Below, piece by piece: positions 15,023 through 20,407 of a stretch of DNA of 20,407 nt; positions within the stretch are counted from its first letter, which is position 1, and each line of letters begins with the position of its first letter. A model generated the notes under the pieces. That model was not told where the DNA came from. It did no database searches and was given only the letters and a program-made list of their open reading frames with translations. Both the position numbers and the translations under genes were made by a program. The stretch comes from Proteromonas lacertae (Eukaryota > Sar > Bigyra > Opalinata > Proteromonadidae), in NCBI GenBank assembly GCA_002245135.1, contig NGBS01000902.1, forward strand, positions 1 to 20,407. Direction: 5' to 3'.

Positions 15023-15991
15023 ATGCAACCTAAGAGTGATACTAATAAATTAGGTCATAGAAGAGCAATTTTTTTATCATCAACTGATACAATTGAAAGT
15101 GAGTCTGATGTATATACAAAGTGTTTATCAACACCTGTGATAACTGAAGAATATCAATATATTACATTAAATATAGCAAGAATATCAAATAGCAATATAT
15201 ACACAATTCAAAATGATGTTAATGAAAAAGTATGTTTTGATATAGAGTATTATCATGTAAATGATCCTATAAAACCCTTAAATGATCCAAGTGTAATATT
15301 AAGTGGACCAAAATTTAATACATTAGAGATAAAGATACCGCAAAATCATTATAGTGGTGAAGAGTTTTTAAATTATTTAACAAAGAGTATGTTAACTGAA
15401 TTAAAATTTACTACACTAGTACGTAAAGATATTTTACCTGTAAAAGAAAAAGATGAAGATGAAAGTTTTAATTATTTCTTACATCCTCAAGCTGGAGATA
15501 AGATATTTGACTGGTATGATAAGACTACGAATAGATTAAAATTATATTGTGCAATATATACTCACTTTGGTAATTATTTACTAACAAAAATAAAAATGCG
15601 GATGCCTAACCTATTTGGTAGGTTATTAGGTAGTAATGTAATAGATGATGAATTAATTATATTAAATAGTAATCCATCACATAGTTGGGGTACAAAAGAA
15701 CAATTCTATGATCATAAATTTTTATTAACACCATCACTTATATGGTGTAATGTAATACAAGTTAGATGTAGTTGGGTTAATAATAGTGAGAATTCAGCTG
15801 TTTTAGCAAATATACCTATAACTGATATATCAAATACAAATATAATATGGGTTAATCCACAAATTGATTGGTCAGTTAAAAAGATGCAGTTTCATGAATA
15901 TCAAAAAATAAAATTCAATCTATCAAATGAAGATGGTTATGCTATCGATCTAAGTAACATATCATTTCAATTTGAGATAATAGTTTATTAA
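15023..15991 (+). CDS. Penton-like minor capsid protein (single jelly roll)
   Basis: This 322-residue protein would form the capsid vertices. The pattern matches the minor capsid protein of Polintons: beta-rich throughout; KIPQNHYSGEEFLNYLTKS (about 104-122), like the conserved I-P-x-G-x-Y...L segment; LFGRLLGS (197-204), like the conserved R-x-x-G motif; a VIQVRCSWVNNSENSAVLANIP segment that in relatives gives the v-x-C-s-x-v...N....L...P strand pair; and a final KIKFNLSNEDGYAIDLSNISFQFEI, typical of the last strands of the jelly roll. Position immediately before the major capsid gene, 63 nt away and on the same strand, supports the call. The N-terminal 20 residues are basic and could face DNA or the core. 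Starts at ATG 15023; ends TAA. Confidence 0.82.
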   Translation: MQPKSDTNKLGHRRAIFLSSTDTIESESDVYTKCLSTPVITEEYQYITLNIARISNSNIYTIQNDVNEKVCFDIEYYHVNDPIKPLNDPSVILSGPKFNTLEIKIPQNHYSGEEFLNYLTKSMLTELKFTTLVRKDILPVKEKDEDESFNYFLHPQAGDKIFDWYDKTTNRLKLYCAIYTHFGNYLLTKIKMRMPNLFGRLLGSNVIDDELIILNSNPSHSWGTKEQFYDHKFLLTPSLIWCNVIQVRCSWVNNSENSAVLANIPITDISNTNIIWVNPQIDWSVKKMQFHEYQKIKFNLSNEDGYAIDLSNISFQFEIIVY

Positions 15992-16054
15992 ATAGTTATA
16001 TAATTTTTTATTTTTTGATTGTATTAACATTTTTCTTACCAAAATTAAGTATAT

Positions 16055-17578
16055 ATGAGTAACATAACAACTATACCACAAACTCAAATTCATAATAGTG
16101 TTGTTCCAACATTAATACCTGATTATGTTTACATTCCTATTACACCTAATCAAGTAAGAGATGTTGTTCCTTTAAATCAAACATCTGCAACTGATACAAT
16201 TACATTTGAATTATCACCTGATAGCTGCATGAATCTAGCAAAATCATTTCTTGATTTTGATATACTAATTGATCCTAGAGTAGTAAGTGCTAACCCAAAT
16301 GCACCAGGTGCTAATAATTGGACTGTATCAGCTGCAGTAAATGCTGCATTTCCACCTCTTGGTGCTAACATGTCTCATTGTTTAAGATTAAGAAACACAA
16401 TGAATATCAATTCAATTAAAGTATACAACAAAACTGGTACAGTATTATGTGATTTAGACAATAGCTATAATGAATATAGAGATTTAATGCATGAATTAGT
16501 ATATCATTACCCAGATGATGTAAAAGGAACGTTTTATTATGATGATAATTTTGATGGATGTCATATAGCAAAAGATAAAGCAAATGGTCAATATCAAGTA
16601 ATTGATCAATTATTAATACATTATACTCCTATTAATAGAGCAGTAGCAAGATGTGGTTTAACGCCACAACATTATACTACAACACCAAATCCTGCTATAG
16701 GACCAAATGCAGGTAATTTATTAATTAGAAGACATTGTCGTTTTCATTTAGGTGATTTATTTAATACAATATTATCATGTAAAAGTGATATTTATTTCGG
16801 TGAAACAATTTATATATCATTAACTTTTGGTGGTATTCAAAATTGGATTATATCTAAACAAAAATTAACTCTTCAAATAAGTGATGCTGATTTTTCGGGT
16901 GAAAGATATGAAGCTGGTTGGGGACAGCAATGTAATATTACATTATATACACCTAAATTATATATTGCATATAATAAAAGCCCTCAATGTAATGCAAATA
17001 CAATTAATTATGTTACACATCATGGAATAGATTTTACTGATTTCAATATAGTTCAATTAATTAAGGATAGTATTGCAGGTGATCCTGACTTTACTTACAA
17101 TTTTACAATTAATAGTAGTTTAGGTCCATATGTAAAATATATATTATATCGATGTTATAATAATGCAATATTTAGTAGAGAAGTTGTACCTTTTAATAAT
17201 AGAGAAGATAGAGTGAAATGGCAAATAAATGATACACCATGCACACCAGATTATTTATCTATAGGTAAATATGAAACATATGAAAGAATATATCCTTTAA
17301 TTAAAGGAACTCTTTATGAAAGATGTCATCAAGAACAAGATTGGTTTAATCTCTTTTTTGATATATTAAATTTTGGAACTGATACATTAACTGATATAAA
17401 ACAAAGAGCTGGCAGAGATTTAAGTAAAGATTTAAAAATTACCTTTGAAGCAAGATGTTTTAGATTTAATACAAATAATTTAAATCCTCCAAATCTTGCA
17501 ACATATCATCACAAGTTCTACATTATAACAGGTAAGATGTTAATCATCTCAGCTAGAGGTGTAGAGAAGGTGATTTAA
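16055..17578 (+). CDS. Major capsid protein (double jelly roll)
   Basis: This 507-residue protein is the hexon-like building block of the capsid. Its length and features fit Polinton/adintovirus major capsid proteins. An N-terminal beta-rich part (TITFELSPDSCMNLAKSFLDFDI, 48-70) is followed by CLRLRNTMNINSIKVYNKTG (about 109-128). HCRFHLGDLFNTILSCKSDIYFG (228-249) corresponds to the conserved P/H-L-G-x-LF...l....l.fg segment at the junction between the two rolls. ITLYTPKLYIAY (295-306) corresponds to the conserved P-x-L-x-x-A strand, and a strongly beta C-terminal half follows. There is no signal peptide and no adenain site at the N-terminus. Its order between penton and packaging ATPase is a capsid operon-like arrangement. 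Assignment is from pattern and context; structure prediction would settle it. Confidence 0.85.
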   Translation: MSNITTIPQTQIHNSVVPTLIPDYVYIPITPNQVRDVVPLNQTSATDTITFELSPDSCMNLAKSFLDFDILIDPRVVSANPNAPGANNWTVSAAVNAAFPPLGANMSHCLRLRNTMNINSIKVYNKTGTVLCDLDNSYNEYRDLMHELVYHYPDDVKGTFYYDDNFDGCHIAKDKANGQYQVIDQLLIHYTPINRAVARCGLTPQHYTTTPNPAIGPNAGNLLIRRHCRFHLGDLFNTILSCKSDIYFGETIYISLTFGGIQNWIISKQKLTLQISDADFSGERYEAGWGQQCNITLYTPKLYIAYNKSPQCNANTINYVTHHGIDFTDFNIVQLIKDSIAGDPDFTYNFTINSSLGPYVKYILYRCYNNAIFSREVVPFNNREDRVKWQINDTPCTPDYLSIGKYETYERIYPLIKGTLYERCHQEQDWFNLFFDILNFGTDTLTDIKQRAGRDLSKDLKITFEARCFRFNTNNLNPPNLATYHHKFYIITGKMLIISARGVEKVI

Positions 17579-17631
17579 AAATTATGATTTTAATCACAAT
17601 TTAATATTTCTATTACTATTATTATTTTATT

Positions 17632-18393
17632 ATGTTTAAGTTTGAAAAAATAAATAACATAAGAGTTGAACCTGTAGATGGTGGTGAAAAATTTAATCCT
17701 AAGAAGATAGTTGGTTATGATTATTTCAATGAGCCATTTTGTAACATTTTTATAGTTGCACGTAAAAATAGTGGTAAGACTACTCTCATCTATAATATAT
17801 TAAGACATGTTTTGGATCCAAGATATAAAGAAAAACAACATGTTCACTTCTTTGTGGGAACTATCAAACAAGACAAGTTATATGATTCAATCAAAGAATT
17901 ACTCGATTATCACGAAATTGATTATGATGAAAATGATTCACTCATTGATCCAGAGTCAGGTGAGAATGTGGTAGAGAGAATGATGAAAGAAATAAATGAT
18001 GTTGATAAAGATAATTATTCTTATGCTGAGCATATTATGATCTTTGATGATCTTAGTTTAGAATTAAAAACATCAACAATAATACCTGTAATGATGAAAG
18101 AAAATAGACATTTAAAATCAAAAATTATTATTAGTAGTCAATATATAACAGATATAGTACCAGCAGCTAGATCACAAGTTGATTATTGTCTTACATTTTA
18201 TGGGTTAAGTAATAGAAATCTATTTGATTTATACAACTCATTAAATATATGGATCCCTGAGTATGAAACATTTAAAAAATTATATCTTGCAGTCACTAAA
18301 CCACAATTCAATTTTTTATATATTGATAATGTTAAAAAAGTCTTTAGAGCAAATTTTAATATTATGATTGAAGACCATTCTGAAGTTTCTTAA
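17632..18393 (+). CDS. A32/FtsK-HerA-like genome packaging ATPase
   Basis: This 253-residue P-loop ATPase would pump DNA into the capsid. The Walker A motif is ARKNSGKTT (43-51), in which the usual first Gly is Ala, as tolerated in this family. Walker B is HIMIFDD (134-140), followed by a polar SSQ sensor segment (168-170) after NRHLKSKIII. R159 in KENRHLK is a candidate arginine finger. Length matches viral packaging ATPases (about 220-300 residues). The N-terminal FNPKKIVGYDYFNEPFCNIFIV leads straight into the P-loop, with no additional domain. The gene follows the major capsid gene by 53 nt on the same strand and precedes the two MFIGDRN paralogues. Starts at ATG 17632; ends TAA. Confidence 0.94.
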   Translation: MFKFEKINNIRVEPVDGGEKFNPKKIVGYDYFNEPFCNIFIVARKNSGKTTLIYNILRHVLDPRYKEKQHVHFFVGTIKQDKLYDSIKELLDYHEIDYDENDSLIDPESGENVVERMMKEINDVDKDNYSYAEHIMIFDDLSLELKTSTIIPVMMKENRHLKSKIIISSQYITDIVPAARSQVDYCLTFYGLSNRNLFDLYNSLNIWIPEYETFKKLYLAVTKPQFNFLYIDNVKKVFRANFNIMIEDHSEVS

Positions 18394-18436
18394 ATAATAT
18401 TTTTATAAATATATATATATTCATTAATAAAAAATA

Positions 18437-19108
18437 ATGTTTATTGGGGATAGAAATAAAGTTGATGTATTAGATGAAGATAAATTAATAGATGATATTA
18501 CAAATAATATTACAGATAAATTAGATGAAGTGAAAGATCAAATTCTAACAGTATGTAATACAATAAATAGCGTAGTAAATAATATACCTCGTACTATAAT
18601 ACCAAGACCTTATTGTTTGCATAAACAACATACATTTTATTCTATGAAAAGAAAATATTTAGTTAATGGATCACCTGTATGGGATACTAAAATTACTAAA
18701 ATACCAATCAAAATAGAGATGTTTGAGCATTTTATGAAGATTAAATTATATGATGGTTTTACATGTAATTCTGGTAGCTATGTAGGTCATCAATTATATT
18801 TAGATGAAGGTGATATCATCAAAGCAGAACCTGGTAGAGATGAATATTTACGAGGTTATTATAATATACTACTAGGATTATACTCTAATAAATTATTCCC
18901 CATTAGAGCAACAAATGTTAAAGATACTTATCATACATTAACTAATAGACCTTATTATGAGATAAAACATTCATTAGTTAATAATAATAATAATCAACCT
19001 ACATTATGTATTGTAGCTGATCAATACCCTAATCAAGAATATCTTGCAATACCAAGACAGATATTCTTCACAGATTATATGAACACAGGTATTACAGAAT
19101 TTTTTTAA
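18437..19108 (+). CDS. MFIGDRN-family putative virion appendage protein 1
   Basis: This 223-residue protein starts with MFIGDRN, identical to the start of the next gene. It then has an acidic heptad-like helix (about residues 10-48, LIDDITNNITDKLDEVKDQI) and a beta-rich C-terminal domain. Within that domain, KIPIKIEMFEHFMKIKLYD (88-106) aligns with QIPIKVTIFMNSIRIKIYN of the next protein, and LYLDEGD aligns with IYLDDNH. No known family is recognised. A constant N-terminal peptide, a helix or coil and a variable beta head is the layout of fibre or spike proteins that dock to a vertex; with the gene directly after penton, capsid and ATPase this is a reasonable guess, not a demonstration. ATG at 18437, 43 nt after the ATPase stop; ends TAA. 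Confidence 0.72.
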   Translation: MFIGDRNKVDVLDEDKLIDDITNNITDKLDEVKDQILTVCNTINSVVNNIPRTIIPRPYCLHKQHTFYSMKRKYLVNGSPVWDTKITKIPIKIEMFEHFMKIKLYDGFTCNSGSYVGHQLYLDEGDIIKAEPGRDEYLRGYYNILLGLYSNKLFPIRATNVKDTYHTLTNRPYYEIKHSLVNNNNNQPTLCIVADQYPNQEYLAIPRQIFFTDYMNTGITEFF

Positions 19109-19197
19109 ATCATTATTATTACAATTTAGTATCATTTTAAAATTTCTTGATGAATTTAATAAATTATTATTTTATATTTTTTATAATATATAAAATT

Positions 19198-20082
19198 ATG
19201 TTTATTGGTGATAGAAATAATAATACATCAGATATTGATACAAAAGAGATTGCAAGTGAGATATCAAAAAATGTTAGTGTTAATATAGATATTCAAACAT
19301 TATCAGATTCCATATCACAAAAGATTCAAATACCAACACCTAATATAACTGTAGATAGTAATAGTATATCAACCTATATAAATAAGCCAATAAATGATAA
19401 TACTGATACTAAAACAAAAGCAATAAAAGATGAAGTAGATCAAATTTATAATGAAGTAGATACAATAAGAAATATTGGTAGAGTTGTAGGTTGTAATGAT
19501 TATAATACTGATGAAGAATTATATATGACTCAAGGTTTTGGTAAATATGATTCAATTTATAATCATCTTAAATTAATAAATATATATAACCCACAAGCTT
19601 ATAGTATTCAAAATACTACATGGACTGTAAAAGTTACTAGAACAGATAATACATCATCAATTATAGATCAGATACCTATTAAAGTTACAATATTCATGAA
19701 TTCTATAAGAATCAAAATTTATAATACACATCAATTAATTTATAATGATAGATCAGATATAAAACAAATTGATATTTATCTAGATGATAATCATTTATTA
19801 TCAAAATTATATAGTAATCAATCTGTATTAACTGATTTTTATAATAAGCTTATTGAAAAATACCCTAATGATGGTAGTAATGTTATATCATTCCCATTAC
19901 AAATTTATAATAATGAACAATACCCACCAGAATACATACCAACACATTTTATATTAATAAATGATAATAAACCTAATCTACATTTACAAAGTGATAGTAT
20001 TGAAGGTTATCAAAAACAATGTATATTACCTGGTGTTATTGAAACTATGTATATTGATTACAGTATTATCAATCCTTTATAA
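19198..20082 (+). CDS. MFIGDRN-family putative virion appendage protein 2
   Basis: This 294-residue paralogue of the preceding protein has its start chosen at the ATG at 19198, because translation then begins MFIGDRN exactly as in the neighbour. The frame is open to an ATG at 19150, but that adds only a hydrophobic A/T-coded peptide that looks like leader sequence. After the shared heptapeptide comes a Ser/Asn/Ile-rich stretch with short periodic hydrophobics (EIASEISKNVSVNIDIQTL), then a coil (TKTKAIKDEVDQIYNEVDTIRNI, about 71-93), then a beta-rich head with QIPIKVTIFMNSIRIKIYN (158-176) and IDIYLDD (191-197). The stalk is longer than in the first copy (IPIK at 159 against 89). Probably a tandem duplication with head and stalk divergence. 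Confidence 0.72.
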   Translation: MFIGDRNNNTSDIDTKEIASEISKNVSVNIDIQTLSDSISQKIQIPTPNITVDSNSISTYINKPINDNTDTKTKAIKDEVDQIYNEVDTIRNIGRVVGCNDYNTDEELYMTQGFGKYDSIYNHLKLINIYNPQAYSIQNTTWTVKVTRTDNTSSIIDQIPIKVTIFMNSIRIKIYNTHQLIYNDRSDIKQIDIYLDDNHLLSKLYSNQSVLTDFYNKLIEKYPNDGSNVISFPLQIYNNEQYPPEYIPTHFILINDNKPNLHLQSDSIEGYQKQCILPGVIETMYIDYSIINPL

Positions 20083-20407
20083 TATACTATTTATTACATC
20101 ATCAATATCTTTTAGTATAATTTTAGTATATTTTTAGTGAATTATAAACACCTTTTATTAATTTTAGTGAAATCCCACCATGTATTATAAAATATTTATC
20201 CCATCATCCTTTATATCCCTACCAGTAAAACCAGTAGAACTTAGAATAACATAGCTTGTAGCGACCTGTTCTACCCCTGCCGTGGCTACTGTAGAGAAAG
20301 ACTATAGATCAATATTTTACTATTAATCCATCAGTAATTAATATTTCAAATTTTTTAATTTGTTTCCTCAATATTTTAAACATTTTGGATATTTTGGGTA
20401 TAGGAAC
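20083..20407. other. Gene-free right end, possible element terminus or flank
   Basis: No ORF of interest lies here. The first part is A/T-rich with TTTTAGT repeats. Around 20200-20300 the composition becomes clearly richer in C and G (CTGTTCTACCCCTGCCGTGG) than the coding region, then returns to A/T-rich sequence ending TTTTGGGTATAGGAAC. Short inverted repeats occur: GTAGAAC (20234-20240) with GTTCTAC (20268-20274), GTAGC (20258-20262) with GCTAC (20285-20289), and CTACTGTAG (20286-20294). The change in composition suggests a terminal repeat or host DNA, but no matching inverted copy is present at the left of this window. Confidence 0.4.
20110..20168 (+). repeat. TTTTAGT direct repeats
   Basis: Four copies of TTTTAGT lie at 20110-20116, 20121-20127, 20132-20138 and 20162-20168; the first three have an 11-bp spacing (about one helical turn). 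They follow directly after the last gene. They could be part of a terminal repeat, a protein-binding array or a 3'-end signal. Confidence 0.55.

Noticed and set aside
20230-20300. tRNA- or SINE-like element (GTTCTACCCC resembles a B box)
   Set aside because: The B-box-like word lacks the purine expected after GTTC and I could not fold acceptor, D and T arms around it.
1-20407. Terminal inverted repeats within the window
   Set aside because: Comparing the first bases with the reverse complement of the last about 300 bases gave no convincing match.

Overview
The window is most of a Polinton/Maverick-type element: a double-stranded DNA virus-like eukaryotic transposon, related to adintoviruses and Polinton-like viruses. 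It is very A+T-rich. Five hallmark genes support this: a retroviral-type integrase with a C-terminal chromo/SH3-like region, an adenovirus-type cysteine protease with an intact catalytic set, a single-jelly-roll penton-like minor capsid protein, a double-jelly-roll major capsid protein, and an A32/FtsK-like packaging ATPase. No protein-primed DNA polymerase B or helicase is present, and no terminal inverted repeat pair can be matched inside the window, so the element probably continues upstream of base 1. The host cannot be named from sequence. The composition, the Cys-ribbon proteins and the candidate very short introns fit an A+T-rich fungus or protist better than an animal or plant.

Layout. 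(1) Bases 1-4188 hold genes I read as an early or non-structural block. It contains a partly resolved, possibly spliced gene, two tandem arrays of CxxC zinc ribbons, a small membrane protein, and a long low-complexity acidic/basic protein on the minus strand. Several of these genes share an upstream TTTTCTTGCT-type motif, and two carry candidate 30-nt introns. (2) Bases 4348-11047, all minus strand, run in transcription order: a basic core-like protein (10283-11047), a charged coiled-coil protein (9644-10216), a basic protein (9102-9578), a huge Pro/Gly-rich repeat protein (5559-9101) and the integrase (4348-5511). (3) The adenain-like protease (11120-11683, +) is divergent from the core protein. 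A small unknown gene (11680-12099, -) and a 947-residue acidic protein (12127-14970, -) follow. (4) Bases 15023-20082, all plus strand, are the capsid operon-like block: penton, major capsid, ATPase, then two paralogous genes that both begin MFIGDRN and look like virion appendage proteins. (5) Bases 20083-20407 carry no gene. They have TTTTAGT repeats, then a locally G+C-richer stretch that may be the element end or flanking DNA.

How the genes would work together: the integrase would insert the element. The capsid proteins, protease and ATPase form a complete morphogenesis set, so a virion-forming life style is plausible. The basic core protein and the 947-residue protein carry GxG-plus-Arg/Lys motifs of the kind an adenain-type protease could process.

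The strongest oddity is on the minus strand. The 158-codon gene ending at 9102 and the >1000-codon ORF below it are in one continuous frame, broken only by a single TGA. The large ORF has no ATG for roughly its first 450 codons, and TGA ends no other gene assigned here. This points to stop-codon readthrough, a recent nonsense change, or recoding, next to a (GGTGGAGGA)n G-rich tract.
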